Positions 18,443 through 28,443 of a stretch of 64,000 nt of DNA are shown here, piece by piece; position 1 is the first letter of the stretch; each line of letters begins with the position of its first letter. The DNA is from Maribacter cobaltidurans (GTDB lineage Bacteria; Bacteroidota; Bacteroidia; Flavobacteriales; Flavobacteriaceae), in assembly GCF_002269385.1 (NCBI RefSeq), contig NZ_CP022957.1:2041001-2105000 (forward strand), given 5' to 3'. A program made the translations under genes and the position numbers. Under the pieces are notes generated by a model, which was given only the letters and a program-made list of their open reading frames with translations, was not told the origin of the DNA and searched no databases.

Positions 18443-19585
18443 TCAAGTTGCTTCCGTTCTGGTGGTTTTGTAAATGATCCAACCAGATTTCCGTCTGTCT
18501 TCCTTTTTCCTTGTTTTGAAAATACGTTTAAGCAAATAAGGTAGTGTACCCACAATAGAAAATATCATACCTAAGACCAATACGGAATATCCATTGGAAA
18601 AAAGATTTCCGCTGGATAGAATCCCCAATATGAGAACCGTTGATAAGGGAAAGGATAAAGCAAGAATGTTCACTCCAAAAGTAGCATTGAAGGTCTTCTG
18701 TTTCTTTTTAATGTCCATTTCTTGGGAGCCCACGACCGCAATATGTGAAAATGGCCAGAAACTACAGGCACTTAACCCAAATGAAAGTAATAAAAGTATA
18801 TCCTGTTGTACCGTAATATTTGCAACTAGGATGAATGCGCCTGAAAGGACACTTACAAAGCCAGCCCTTAAAAACAAAAGTGAGAAGATTTTATAAATCT
18901 GCTGTTTCTTTACTTTCATGGCCAGCCCGATGAACAATAAAACAAGTGGCGTCATAATAACACTAAGCCTCGTTAACGTATCACTTATGAAAAATGGCAA
19001 TGACTCCATTTTAAAACCAAAAAATACCAAAATCAAGGCAATGACTATAAAGATATTTACGGGTTCGGAGATCATTGCCATTATCAAAGATTTTAATTTC
19101 GAAGCCCTGGATTGGTCGGTAATAGCTCGTTTGCTATAATACCAATTCATGGCCACTAGGTAGAGGATTATCAATACAAACACTTTATTGCCCAAATCTG
19201 CCATTGCCGCCTTTGCCAAGTATCCTTCACCCAAAAACTCCAAGACAAAAGGAAAACAGGATAGTCCGGGTGCCAAGGATGGAACCAGTAATCTTGCCGT
19301 CCGGTATTCAGGAGTATTTTTTTTAATACCCGTTATGGGCATTACAAATGGAAACAGAAGAAATAGGACAACGTTTAAGCCAAGTGCTAAAAATGGCAAG
19401 GAAAGCAGTTCCGCATCTATTTGAACACCTAACAAGGCAATAAAAATGGTTGCAGGTAATGAAAGGTTTAAAATTATTTTCTTGATTCCGGTCAATTCTT
19501 CCTTTGATCCAAATTTGAATTTAAGGAGTAGACCAATACCAATAAACAACAAAAAGGTAAATGTCTTTTGTAATGTATAATCCAT
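18443..19585 (-). CDS. AEC-family permease (auxin efflux carrier-like)
   Basis: A 380-aa inner-membrane protein with around ten hydrophobic segments in two halves, the layout of the AEC (TC 2.A.69) family. Segments such as NLSLPATIFIALLGV and VPSLAPGLSCFPFVLEFLG carry the short Gly/Pro-broken helices expected at the substrate site. The substrate is unknown; family members move organic acids. The C-terminus is basic (KRIFKTRKKEDRRK) and cytoplasmic. It lies 5 bp after the aminotransferase gene on the same strand, so the two are probably one operon. Confidence 0.8.
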   Translation of the reverse strand: MDYTLQKTFTFLLFIGIGLLLKFKFGSKEELTGIKKIILNLSLPATIFIALLGVQIDAELLSLPFLALGLNVVLFLLFPFVMPITGIKKNTPEYRTARLLVPSLAPGLSCFPFVLEFLGEGYLAKAAMADLGNKVFVLIILYLVAMNWYYSKRAITDQSRASKLKSLIMAMISEPVNIFIVIALILVFFGFKMESLPFFISDTLTRLSVIMTPLVLLFIGLAMKVKKQQIYKIFSLLFLRAGFVSVLSGAFILVANITVQQDILLLLSFGLSACSFWPFSHIAVVGSQEMDIKKKQKTFNATFGVNILALSFPLSTVLILGILSSGNLFSNGYSVLVLGMIFSIVGTLPYLLKRIFKTRKKEDRRKSGWIIYKTTRTEAT

Positions 19586-19590
19586 CTTTT

Positions 19591-20784
19591 TTAGGCCAAA
19601 ACGTCAGTAAGTGCAGCAGTAAATATTTTCATTTCATCCATGGTGCCCATACTCACCCTGCACCAATTCTTGCCCATAAATTCGAATGCCCTAACACCTA
19701 CCTGTTTTGCGCGCATCTTATCCAAGAAAAGTTTCCCATCCATTTCTATAGGAAAAATAATGAAGCTAGTATGTGATGGAACATAATCATAGCCTAATTT
19801 GGATAGACTCTTATAAACGTATTCCCTTGCAGCCGCATTTTTTTCTCGTGAAGAATCCTGAAAATCCTTGTCATCCATACTAGCTAGGGCGGCAAAAATT
19901 GACGTATAGGAAATGCCCATACCTCCTCGGGTAATTTTTTGAATTTTTTCCAAAGTGGATTCCTGCGCTACAATATACCCTACGCGAAGTCCTGCCATAC
20001 CATGGATTTTGGAAAAAGTCCTGGCAATGATTACGTCCTTACCTTCATTAATAAGGCTAACCATACTTTGTTTGGCACCATCTTCTAGGAATGCAAGGTA
20101 GGCCTCGTCCACAAAAACAGGTACTTTTTCCGAGACCCTTGAACAGAAATCCAACAATTCCTTACTGTCCGTTATACTACCGGTAGGATTGTTTGGGTTA
20201 CAGATATACACAAGTTTAGTTTCCGAATCTACAGCTTCCTCCATGGCCTTTAAATCGTGTGACCAATCCTCCTTTAGAGGAACAGGTTTCCAACTGGCTC
20301 CAGTTGCTTGGGCTACCTGCATAAGCGACATATAGGATGGATCTGCAGAAACTACATTTCCTCCATCAAGAAAAAGGACCATACCGGTTTTTTCCAAAAG
20401 ATCAGAAGATCCTGGTCCCATCATAATATTTTTTGGGCTTACGCCTTCCTCGACCGCAATTTTATCAATAAGACCGAATAACTCCTTCCATGCATATCGG
20501 TTACCTTTAGTGGCAACTTCTCTAAGAGCTTCTACCGCTTTTGGAGAAGGGCCATATGGATTTTCATTGGCATTCAACTTGGCCAATAGTTTGGATTCCT
20601 CAGGAAATTCCTTAGGCACAAACTCTTTAAAAAATGGGCTGTACAAAGCGTTTCCTTCCGTATCCAAAGGAATATATGTTTTAGGAACTTCCGAGATTCC
20701 CAAGTGTGGAAATAAAGTGATTCCTCCTGCTGTGAGCAATCCCGTTTTTAACCAGTTTCTACGATTTAATTTTCCTGTTTCCAT
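19591..20784 (-). CDS. Tat-exported HisC-like aminotransferase
   Basis: A 397-aa fold-type I PLP aminotransferase related to histidinol-phosphate aminotransferase. The first 30 residues carry a twin-arginine-like signal (LNRRNWLKTGLLTAGGITL), so it is probably exported to the periplasm, unlike true HisC. The PLP site is intact: NPNNPTG (196-202), Asp226 and Tyr229 (VDEAYLAF) and Lys259 (ARTFSKIHG). Annotation as histidine-biosynthetic HisC would be misleading. It precedes an AEC permease gene by 5 bp on the same strand. Confidence 0.85.
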   Translation of the reverse strand: METGKLNRRNWLKTGLLTAGGITLFPHLGISEVPKTYIPLDTEGNALYSPFFKEFVPKEFPEESKLLAKLNANENPYGPSPKAVEALREVATKGNRYAWKELFGLIDKIAVEEGVSPKNIMMGPGSSDLLEKTGMVLFLDGGNVVSADPSYMSLMQVAQATGASWKPVPLKEDWSHDLKAMEEAVDSETKLVYICNPNNPTGSITDSKELLDFCSRVSEKVPVFVDEAYLAFLEDGAKQSMVSLINEGKDVIIARTFSKIHGMAGLRVGYIVAQESTLEKIQKITRGGMGISYTSIFAALASMDDKDFQDSSREKNAAAREYVYKSLSKLGYDYVPSHTSFIIFPIEMDGKLFLDKMRAKQVGVRAFEFMGKNWCRVSMGTMDEMKIFTAALTDVLA

Positions 20785-20943
20785 TAGTTCTATATGGTTT
20801 AATTAGCTATAGAGACTAATTTAGAAATAGGCAAGTCCAAATCCTATCCTAATAATATAAAAATCAACTAGTTAAAATTTTTAATGAATAATAATAAGGG
20901 TATAAAATTATCGATTTGACAATGAAATTGTCAAAAACTGGGG

Positions 20944-21369
20944 CTATTTTGCGAATATTCCATCCTTTTCGATCAATGGGATAGGTATAAGGTTATGTTC
21001 GTTCACTGTTCCTTTTTCAAAAAGAAACCTCCTTTCATAAAGCTTGTGATCCGCATAGTAGGTAACAAAAAACTCATTGTTCAGTCTAAGGACATCTTCT
21101 TGAACCAATTCCACTTTTTCGAATGATTTGGCGCCTACTACGCCAATAGCATGTCTCATGGTTGAGGTTTTTACTTGTCCATCATAGCCCTTGGAGACAA
21201 TAAGAGCCATTTCTATAGGCGTTTTTCGGTTGTTGATGATATAGGCATTCCAGTCCTTGGACAAAAATTCCTTGTTCCATTCGTAAATAAGGGCAATGTA
21301 AACGTCTTTTGCTATGGGTATTTCTATGTCTCTTTTCAAAAAGTATTTTTTAGGACTGATAATTTTCAA
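20944..21369 (-). CDS. Conserved flavobacterial protein of unknown function
   Basis: A 141-aa soluble protein with no signal peptide. It alternates charged beta-like strands (DVYIALIYEWNKEFL, IEMALIVSKGYDG) and keeps a short basic C-terminus. I recall similar proteins downstream of pheS in other Flavobacteriaceae but know no function. It lies 11 bp after pheS on the same strand and is almost certainly co-transcribed with it. It shows no resemblance to an aminoacyl-tRNA synthetase domain, so any naming after pheS would be by position only. Confidence 0.6.
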   Translation of the reverse strand: MKIISPKKYFLKRDIEIPIAKDVYIALIYEWNKEFLSKDWNAYIINNRKTPIEMALIVSKGYDGQVKTSTMRHAIGVVGAKSFEKVELVQEDVLRLNNEFFVTYYADHKLYERRFLFEKGTVNEHNLIPIPLIEKDGIFAK

Positions 21370-21380
21370 AAACCCAAAAG

Positions 21381-22400
21381 TTATAGGGCACTCTTGAATT
21401 GCTCTAGAAACCGTATATCGTTTTCGCTCAATAACCTGATATCGCTTATTTGATGTAATAAAAGTGCAATCCGGTCTATGCCCATGCCAAAAGCAAACCC
21501 GGAATATACCTCTGGGTCAATTTCACAATTTTTAAGTACGTTTGGGTCGACCATACCACAACCCATGATTTCCAACCATCCCGTTCCTTTGGTCATTTTA
21601 TAATCTGTTTCGGTTTCAAGACCCCAGTACACATCCACTTCGGCACTAGGTTCCGTAAAGGGGAAATAGGATGGACGTAACCTAATTTTTGATTTCCCAA
21701 AAAGTTCAGTGGTAAAGTATTGTAAGGTCTGTTTTAAATCCGCAAAGGAAACGTCCTTATCAATATACAGTCCTTCTACTTGGTGAAAGAAACAGTGTGA
21801 CCTTGCAGATATGGCTTCATTTCTATAGACCCTGCCAGGGGAGATGGTCCTAATGGGAGGTTTATTGTTTTCCATATAACGCACCTGTACGGAAGATGTA
21901 TGGGTCCTCAATAATATATCTGGATTTGTTTGGATAAAAAAAGTATCCTGCATATCCCGCGCAGGATGATATTCCGGTAGATTGAGTGCAGTGAAGTTAT
22001 GCCAATCATCTTCAATTTCGGGCCCTTCGGAAACATTGAATCCAATTCTGGAAAAGATGTCTATAATCTTGTTCTTAACAATAGATATAGGATGTCTGGC
22101 ACCTAACTCTGTAGGGTTGCCAGGTCTGGTCAGGTCACCAAAGAGTTTTTCTTCGGATATATTACGTTCCAAAGATTGTTTCAGCTGCTCCACCTTGTCG
22201 GTGGCTACCTGCTTTAATTGATTTATAGTTTGGCCAAACTCCTTTTTCTGGTCGTTGGGAACATTTTTAAATTCTGCAAAGAAGTCGTTTAAAATTCCTT
22301 TTTTACCCAAATATTTAATTCTAAATGCTTCTATAGCATCCATGTTGTCTGCAGTAAACGAGGATACTTCTGCAATTTGCTCCTTTATTTTATCAATCAT
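21381..22400 (-). CDS. pheS: Phenylalanine-tRNA ligase alpha subunit
   Basis: Charges tRNA-Phe as part of an alpha2-beta2 complex with PheT, which is not in the window. The 339-aa chain has the N-terminal coiled coil (1-90), then class II synthetase motifs: [14 protein letters not shown], motif 2 [10 protein letters not shown]...[22 protein letters not shown] and motif 3 [19 protein letters not shown]. Length and motif order are standard. The downstream neighbour is a small conserved protein of unknown role. Confidence 0.96.
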   Translation of the reverse strand: MIDKIKEQIAEVSSFTADNMDAIEAFRIKYLGKKGILNDFFAEFKNVPNDQKKEFGQTINQLKQVATDKVEQLKQSLERNISEEKLFGDLTRPGNPTELGARHPISIVKNKIIDIFSRIGFNVSEGPEIEDDWHNFTALNLPEYHPARDMQDTFFIQTNPDILLRTHTSSVQVRYMENNKPPIRTISPGRVYRNEAISARSHCFFHQVEGLYIDKDVSFADLKQTLQYFTTELFGKSKIRLRPSYFPFTEPSAEVDVYWGLETETDYKMTKGTGWLEIMGCGMVDPNVLKNCEIDPEVYSGFAFGMGIDRIALLLHQISDIRLLSENDIRFLEQFKSAL

Positions 22401-22495
22401 AGCGCTTGATTAAAGCAGCAAATTTAAAACTTTTAAAAAACGTAGGATCTGTTTTTCTAGATTAAGATGATCTAATAAATAGTATTATGAATAAG

Positions 22496-23131
22496 TTAAT
22501 CCAAATGATATATCTCCATAATCTCCTTAAGTATTCTTTCAAAATCGATATTGAGATCGATCAATTTACCTGAATGGACGTCAAAAACCCATCCATGGAC
22601 CGTTAGGTCTCGTTGCCGATAAGCTTTCTGCACGACTGCGGTTTTAATAAGGTTGACACATTGCTCTTGTACATTTAGTTCCACCAAGCGGTCATATTTT
22701 TTTTCTTCGTCCTCAATCGCATTCAACTCATCTTTGTGAAGCCTATAAACATCCCTAATACAACGTAGCCATGGGTTTAATAGGCCTAAATCCGCAGACT
22801 GCATAGCTGCTTTAACCCCTCCGCAGGCGTAATGACCGCATACTACCAAATGGCTCACCTTCAAATGTTCTACGGCGTATTCAACTACGGACATTGTATT
22901 CAGGTCAATATTAATGACCATATTGGCAATATTCCTATGAACGAAAACCTCACCGGGATTTAGCCCCATAAGTTCCTCCGCAGTAACACGGCTATCTGAA
23001 CAACCAATATATAAGGACTCCGGCTTTTGGCCTTTGCCAAGTTCATTGAAGTAATTTCGCTGCAATGAGAGTTTGTCCTGAATCCATTTTTTATTGTTTT
23101 CAAATATCTTGTCTAAGAAATTGGATGCCAT
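22496..23131 (-). CDS. Beta-carbonic anhydrase, first paralogue
   Basis: A 211-aa zinc enzyme for CO2 hydration. Ligands and catalytic residues: Cys44, Asp46 and Arg48 (IGCSDSRV), His100 and Cys103 (CGHYACGGVK). These fit the type with Asp-Arg dyad. The N-terminal helix (FLDKIFENNKKWIQDKL) is long, as in many flavobacterial forms. It lies 90 bp after a second, divergent paralogue and downstream of a SulP transporter gene, which suggests bicarbonate supply. Confidence 0.93.
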   Translation of the reverse strand: MASNFLDKIFENNKKWIQDKLSLQRNYFNELGKGQKPESLYIGCSDSRVTAEELMGLNPGEVFVHRNIANMVINIDLNTMSVVEYAVEHLKVSHLVVCGHYACGGVKAAMQSADLGLLNPWLRCIRDVYRLHKDELNAIEDEEKKYDRLVELNVQEQCVNLIKTAVVQKAYRQRDLTVHGWVFDVHSGKLIDLNIDFERILKEIMEIYHLD

Positions 23132-23221
23132 AGTATAGTATTAGTCGATAGAAAGATAGTCTATTCTGAAACAAAAAAGCCAATGCTTTTAACATGGGAC
23201 TTTCCTTAGGGTTATATGTTT

Positions 23222-23848
23222 TTAGTAGAAATCAACTGCTCCAGAGGATATATCATACATAGCTCCAACAATCATAACTTCTCCATTTTCCTCCATTTCT
23301 GCCAAAACACGACTTCTGGCCCTTATGTTTTCTATGGTGATTTCTACATTTTTTGCAGAAACGTTATCTACGAACTCTAAGTTGGAAGAATTTCTTTTAC
23401 TTTCATCTATTGGTTCCTTTACAGCGGCTACTGCAGGTTCTATTTTATTGATTAAAGCGGTAAGATTTCCCAACCTGGCATGGTCACAGGCTCCTTTGAT
23501 AGCTCCACAGCTTGTATGCCCTAGGACTACAATTAGTTTGGTACCTGCCAATTTACAGGCAAACTCCATACTCCCCAAAATATCCTCGTTCACAAAATTC
23601 CCTGCAATCCGTATACTAAATATATCTCCTAGTCCTTGATCAAAAACCAGTTCAGCAGAAACCCGTGAATCAATACAGCTCAAAATAGTGGCAAAAGGGA
23701 ATTGCCCCTCACTGGTATCGTTCACCTGCTCCAAAAGATTACGGTTAGCCTTTAGGTTGTTTTGAAATCTTTGGTTTCCCTCTTTTAAAAATCGCAATGA
23801 CTTTTCAGGGGTCATTGTTGCTTGGGTTTCTTTTGTATGTGCTTTCAT
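23222..23848 (-). CDS. Beta-carbonic anhydrase, second paralogue
   Basis: A 208-aa enzyme with Cys58, Asp60 and Arg62 (LSCIDSRVSAE) and His111 and Cys114 (VLGHTSCGAIKGA). It is clearly different in sequence from its neighbour at 22496 (insertions around LVFDQGLGDIF, no shared N-terminus), so the two are old paralogues, not a recent duplication. It starts 19 bp after the SulP stop and is almost certainly co-transcribed with the transporter. Cytoplasmic location is inferred from the lack of a signal peptide. Confidence 0.93.
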   Translation of the reverse strand: MKAHTKETQATMTPEKSLRFLKEGNQRFQNNLKANRNLLEQVNDTSEGQFPFATILSCIDSRVSAELVFDQGLGDIFSIRIAGNFVNEDILGSMEFACKLAGTKLIVVLGHTSCGAIKGACDHARLGNLTALINKIEPAVAAVKEPIDESKRNSSNLEFVDNVSAKNVEITIENIRARSRVLAEMEENGEVMIVGAMYDISSGAVDFY

Positions 23849-23867
23849 TTTTCTTTTTTTATTTACA

Positions 23868-25460
23868 CTAGCTAAGGCTTAAATCTGATTTCGGTTTTTT
23901 CTGAAAAAACTCCACAAAACTGTCTGGGTTTTCTACTACCCCGCGCTTCGAAATTAATTTAATATCTATATTTCGTTCTTTGGCCTTAAATCTAAAATCT
24001 TCTAGAATTTCTATAATATCGTTATCCAGATATCTTGTGTTTAGAACATTAAGCTCTAAAAATGTATTCTCAGGAAGATTATGCAACTCTTTTAGAATGG
24101 CTCCTTTGTTGAAAAAGGTGACCTCCTCGGCTAAGGTCATCTTTATCCTCGGTGTACCGTCGCTTTTGTCTTCTATATGTAAAAAGTGGGAGTTTTGGTA
24201 ACTTTTCAGTAGGATTACAATAATTCCAACGGCTAGGCCAAGACCTATACCTATTAAAAGGTCAGTAAATACGATACCTACTACTGTAACAAAAAAAGGT
24301 ACTGATTGTTTCCATCCCAAATCGTACATTTTTTTGAAGAGCGCCGGTTTGGCCAATTTATAGCCCACAATAAATAATATGGCGGCAAGTACGGAGAGGG
24401 GTATTTTATTCAATAAAGTTGGAATAAGAATTACGGAAAACAGTAGTAAAAAACCATGCAAGATAGCGGACAATTTGGTTCTGCCCCCGGATTGTATATT
24501 TGCTGAACTTCTTACAATTACCTGGGTAATGGGTAAACCACCAATCAGACCTGAAAGAATGTTACCTGTTCCTTGTGCCAATAACTCCCTGTTTGTTGGT
24601 GTAACATTTTTGTGTGGGTCCAATTTATCGGTCGCTTCTACACAGAGTAAGGTTTCCAAACTTGCAACTAAAGCTATGGTGAAACCGGTTACCCAAATCT
24701 GAGGGTTTGTAATAGCTGAAAAATTAGGGAAGCTGAATTGGCCAATAAACGAATTCAGATCATCTGGAACAGGAACACTTACCAAGTGGGACTTGGCAAT
24801 GGAAAAAGTATCGCTATCTTGTGTAAACGCATAAAAAAGAATACCCAAAACCACTGCCACCAAAGGTCCTTGAACCACTTGAAAGAACTTCGCTTTTTTA
24901 GCCAAAACATTGTCCCAAACTATAATTACCAATAGGCCCACGATTCCAATAACCATAGAACCTAAGATTAGATTGTCGAAAATATGATATATGGCGGAGA
25001 ATGTATTCTCTCCTGTAGGCTCAAGAAAACTATCAGCTCCCTCCGGTTCGGCATCATAGCCAAAAAAATGGGGTATTTGTTTTAGTATGATAATAATTCC
25101 AATCCCCGTTAGCATACCCTTAATGACAGAGGAGGGGAAATAGTACCCAATGACACCTGCTTTCAAAACTCCGAACAAGATTTGTATTATTCCTCCTAAA
25201 ACAACGGCAACCAGAAAGTTTTGATAACCACCTAGGGTTCCAATCGCAGTGAGAACAATGGCGGCTAATCCTGCTGCAGGACCACTAACTCCAATCTTAG
25301 ATCCACTCAGCGCCCCTACAACAATACCACCAATAATACCGGCAATTAAACCGGAGAATAAAGGAGCGCCACTTGCCAATGCAATACCTAAACAAAGGGG
25401 TAAGGCTACAAAGAATACTACGATACTCGCGGGAATATCATTTTTAATATGTTTAAACAT
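23868..25460 (-). CDS. SulP-family anion transporter (probable bicarbonate)
   Basis: A 530-aa inner-membrane protein with 12 or so hydrophobic segments and a C-terminal STAS domain (about 430-520). The first segment, IPASIVVFFVALPLCLGIALASGAP, and the ANIQSGGRTKLSAILHG region are typical of SulP proteins. The substrate could be sulfate or bicarbonate; the carbonic anhydrase genes immediately downstream favour bicarbonate. ATG at 25460 (MFKHIKNDIPAS) matches the family start; an in-frame TTG at 25487 adds nine residues with no counterpart. Confidence 0.88.
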   Translation of the reverse strand: MFKHIKNDIPASIVVFFVALPLCLGIALASGAPLFSGLIAGIIGGIVVGALSGSKIGVSGPAAGLAAIVLTAIGTLGGYQNFLVAVVLGGIIQILFGVLKAGVIGYYFPSSVIKGMLTGIGIIIILKQIPHFFGYDAEPEGADSFLEPTGENTFSAIYHIFDNLILGSMVIGIVGLLVIIVWDNVLAKKAKFFQVVQGPLVAVVLGILFYAFTQDSDTFSIAKSHLVSVPVPDDLNSFIGQFSFPNFSAITNPQIWVTGFTIALVASLETLLCVEATDKLDPHKNVTPTNRELLAQGTGNILSGLIGGLPITQVIVRSSANIQSGGRTKLSAILHGFLLLFSVILIPTLLNKIPLSVLAAILFIVGYKLAKPALFKKMYDLGWKQSVPFFVTVVGIVFTDLLIGIGLGLAVGIIVILLKSYQNSHFLHIEDKSDGTPRIKMTLAEEVTFFNKGAILKELHNLPENTFLELNVLNTRYLDNDIIEILEDFRFKAKERNIDIKLISKRGVVENPDSFVEFFQKKPKSDLSLS

Positions 25461-25534
25461 AAATATTGAGATTGTTAGGTCATCCAAATATGGAAGACTG
25501 GTTATTCATTAATACTAGACGTTAAAAGAAAAAC

Positions 25535-25825
25535 CTAAGATTTTGGGGGAGGTAAAGATACTTCAATGTTACCCGAAGAATGATACTCTGTACGGTCATT
25601 AAAGGCTAAGGTCTTTTTGTCGATGGGACAAAAATCTATGTTAAGATTGAATACTAATGCTGTTCCTATAAATTCCTTGGTTTCTTGTTTTTCTTCCTCA
25701 TCGTTTAAATCCATAACTATAGGATTTTTCACATCTAGATCCATCAAGGTTATTAATGATGGAGCCAAAATGGCTATCATCAATGAAATGGCTACTAATA
25801 AGTTTAAGATAGGTTTCAACAACAA
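25535..25825 (-). CDS. Small membrane-anchored protein of unknown function
   Basis: A 96-aa protein with one N-terminal hydrophobic segment (ILNLLVAISLMIAILAPSLITLM) followed by an acidic stretch (DLNDEEEKQETKEF) and a C-terminal part ending in VSLPPPKS. It is not recognised. Its position 75 bp upstream of the SulP gene, on the same strand, suggests it belongs to the transporter operon, but that is inference. The coding nature rests on the signal-anchor pattern and operon position only. Confidence 0.5.
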   Translation of the reverse strand: MLLKPILNLLVAISLMIAILAPSLITLMDLDVKNPIVMDLNDEEEKQETKEFIGTALVFNLNIDFCPIDKKTLAFNDRTEYHSSGNIEVSLPPPKS

Positions 25826-25890
25826 AGGGTTTGCTTTCCACTAATATAAGCATTCTAACGAGAAAGCACAGGTTAGATGAGCAAATGGGC

Positions 25891-26652
25891 CTAAAACTGC
25901 TTTAGTATTTTAAGATCTTTTTCCGGCATCCAACCGGTTTTGCCATCAGAAAGTCTGATTCTCACGTAATTGTTCAAACTTTCAAGTACGTTGACCTTTG
26001 TACCGGAGTGCAAAACAAAAACTTCATCACTGGTTGTATTGGGTTCTGAGCTTATGGCAACTTCATCGGCAAAAATTATAGCGGGATTGTACGTATTGTA
26101 CGAGTTGAGTTCAATAGAAGCGAATATGATAAAAACGACACAAAGGAAAAGTGCTATTAAACTACCAATAAATGCAAACCTTTTTTTTGTGGAATATCGA
26201 TTGTAATAAAAGACAATGTACAGTAGAATAAAAAGTGCCATACATAATATACTGGCATACGCCCATTGGTCAAATGTCAATCTGGACGTAATACTTTTAT
26301 AAATTCTGGAAAAACCCGTTTGGGGCAAGGTATCTATAGCGTCTAGCGTCATGTTTTGGGCATAGGCCAAGTTGGTCTTTACTTCTTGGTCGTCCGGATT
26401 CAACAAGAGCGATTTTTCATAATAATAAATGCTTTCCGGTATTTGATTCAATTTATAATAGGCATTTCCAAGGTTGTAATACAATGCGGCCGAGTGTTCT
26501 TTGCTCTGCAATATGCTATCATAAGCTTGAATGGCCTTTTCATATTCACCGTTGTTATAGGCCTCGGTAGCCTGATTGAACAGGGCCTCATTTTGAGCAT
26601 TTCCCAATAACCCTAATAGAAGACCAAATAGTATGGATAATTTCTTGAACAT
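25891..26652 (-). CDS. batE: BatE-type protein: TPR, membrane and SH3 domains
   Basis: The last gene of the Bat operon, 253 aa. A signal peptide (MFKKLSILFGLLLGLLGNAQ) precedes tetratricopeptide repeats (ALFNQATEAYNNGEYEKAIQAY, ALYYNLGNAYYKLNQIPESI). Two transmembrane segments near 135-155 and 165-185 follow, then a bacterial SH3 domain with VFVLHSGTKVNVLES and KTGWMPEKDLKIL at the end. In the Bat model this places TPR and SH3 parts in the periplasm. It follows batD by 2 bp. Confidence 0.88.
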   Translation of the reverse strand: MFKKLSILFGLLLGLLGNAQNEALFNQATEAYNNGEYEKAIQAYDSILQSKEHSAALYYNLGNAYYKLNQIPESIYYYEKSLLLNPDDQEVKTNLAYAQNMTLDAIDTLPQTGFSRIYKSITSRLTFDQWAYASILCMALFILLYIVFYYNRYSTKKRFAFIGSLIALFLCVVFIIFASIELNSYNTYNPAIIFADEVAISSEPNTTSDEVFVLHSGTKVNVLESLNNYVRIRLSDGKTGWMPEKDLKILKQF

Positions 26653-26654
26653 AC

Positions 26655-28433
26655 CTACAATTGTTTATCCATTAATGAAATAACCTCACTTGCCTTGTCA
26701 TAGTCCCTTTGCATTTCTACCTCTGAAAATGGACTATACCTGGCCGCTTCGCAATTCTGTAACAATCCTATGAACTCCGCAATTGTAGATTGCTCTATGC
26801 CCTTTTTGGATAATAATTCAGAAATTTTGTCTTTGCTAAATTCAGAGGTTTCTATTTTTAGTTTGGCTTTTAGGTAATTATGCAATGCCCTTTCCAAGGC
26901 AATATAAAAAGCATCCTTGTTCCCAAGTTCCTTTCTTGCGGCAGAAAGATATTTTCGGGCCAATTTATTGGCCCGCTTTACTTTGTTGCCAATGACATCC
27001 TCCGCAATAGCATCTCTTTTCTTCCTTAGGAATATGGCCAACGGGATAAACAGCAATGGTCCTAATAACCATAAATAATAACGGGTAGAACCAAAGAAAT
27101 ATGAAGTATCTATTTTCGAGAGGTTGGGGGATAATTTTATAAAATTAAACTGGCTACCGGTTGTAACTACTTGTTGTTTATTGGTTTGGCCAATGGCCGA
27201 ATTTGAGAGGTTTCCGACATTATTGGGACCTTCAAGAACATTGATGATTATCTCTTCTGAATTTAACGTCTCGTATCTTTCAGTTTTTGGATTGAAAAAG
27301 CTGAAGGAAATGGAAGGAATGGGATATTTACCCCTGAAAGAAGGAACAATGGTGTAACTGTTGCTTACTTTTCCCTGCATTCCGCTTAGGTTTGTTCTCA
27401 CGTCTTCAGTAAACTCAGGCTCATACACTTCTAAAGAGCTTGGAAGATCAGGTTCTGGAAGCTTAAAGAGCTTTAAATTTCCTTTACCACTAACTTCAAC
27501 GGTGGCTTGTAATGATTCTGTGGCGTTCAGGTCCGTTTTGGTTGTATTGACCCGAAAATCGAAATCACCAACTGCACCTGTAAAATCTGCGGGCTGATTG
27601 GCCACTGGTAAACTCTTCACATTAATGACCCTATTTCCGGCGGAGACGGTTTTATTGGTCTGCGAATAAATTCTACCTCCAAAAAAATCCCTTCGGGCTG
27701 TGGGAACGTCTACCGTAACATCCAAGGATAAAGGTTCAATTTCCAGTTTGCCTACCTTTTGCGGATATAAAACTACCCGCTTTAATATTACATAACGATA
27801 GGGTTTACCCTGATAGGTTCCATTTTGGGCGGTCAATCTTGAAACTCTAATATCCTGACTCCAAAAATTATTATATGTAGGATTGTCCAAGGGTTGATAG
27901 TTGGAAACACTGATATCGGGACTTACGTAAAGCTTATAGACCACGCTGATGGCCTCGTTCAAATAAGGGTCCGTTTTAGAAACCTCCGCAACCAAATGAA
28001 GGTTTTCATCTGCAACGTCGTCTGCTGTCATTTGATCAGATGGTTTGTCTACCGCTGTGGTCACTTCAATTTCCTTGGGTAAAGATTTATAGGTTTTACC
28101 TGCTATTACAATCGTCGCCTGTTCAATGGTGAATTTACCTTTCGCAGTGGGTGCCAAGGTATAGGAATAGGTCTTGGAGTAACTTCTTACACCATTGATC
28201 CAAGAAGAGCTGATGGATTGTGAGGGTCCCATTAAAACCCGAAACCCTTTAAAATCTGGGGGGTTGAAATTATCACCATCCTTGTTCATGGTAAAATCGA
28301 CCCTGAGACGTTCGTTTAACCCCAGTTTGTCTTTGCTCAACTTCATTTCAAAGGTAACGGCATCATCTTCCTGTCCTCGCATCAATACGGCGAAGAGGAA
28401 AAGCGGAACCAGTAAAAAAAGTTTTTTGATCAT
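26655..28433 (-). CDS. batD: BatD (oxygen-tolerance-associated membrane protein)
   Basis: A 592-aa exported protein. A signal peptide (LFLLVPLFLFAVLMRGQE) is followed by several periplasmic beta-sandwich segments (YSYTLAPTAKGKFTIEQATI, YVILKRVVLYPQKVGKLEI), a single transmembrane segment near 445-465 (YYLWLLGPLLFIPLAIFLR) and a cytoplasmic helical tail. That order is characteristic of BatD. It is placed between batC and batE as in other Bacteroidota. Function is known only in outline: support of envelope integrity and oxygen tolerance, named from Bacteroides fragilis. Confidence 0.9.
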   Translation of the reverse strand: MIKKLFLLVPLFLFAVLMRGQEDDAVTFEMKLSKDKLGLNERLRVDFTMNKDGDNFNPPDFKGFRVLMGPSQSISSSWINGVRSYSKTYSYTLAPTAKGKFTIEQATIVIAGKTYKSLPKEIEVTTAVDKPSDQMTADDVADENLHLVAEVSKTDPYLNEAISVVYKLYVSPDISVSNYQPLDNPTYNNFWSQDIRVSRLTAQNGTYQGKPYRYVILKRVVLYPQKVGKLEIEPLSLDVTVDVPTARRDFFGGRIYSQTNKTVSAGNRVINVKSLPVANQPADFTGAVGDFDFRVNTTKTDLNATESLQATVEVSGKGNLKLFKLPEPDLPSSLEVYEPEFTEDVRTNLSGMQGKVSNSYTIVPSFRGKYPIPSISFSFFNPKTERYETLNSEEIIINVLEGPNNVGNLSNSAIGQTNKQQVVTTGSQFNFIKLSPNLSKIDTSYFFGSTRYYLWLLGPLLFIPLAIFLRKKRDAIAEDVIGNKVKRANKLARKYLSAARKELGNKDAFYIALERALHNYLKAKLKIETSEFSKDKISELLSKKGIEQSTIAEFIGLLQNCEAARYSPFSEVEMQRDYDKASEVISLMDKQL

Positions 28434-28443
28434 TGTTCCTTGC

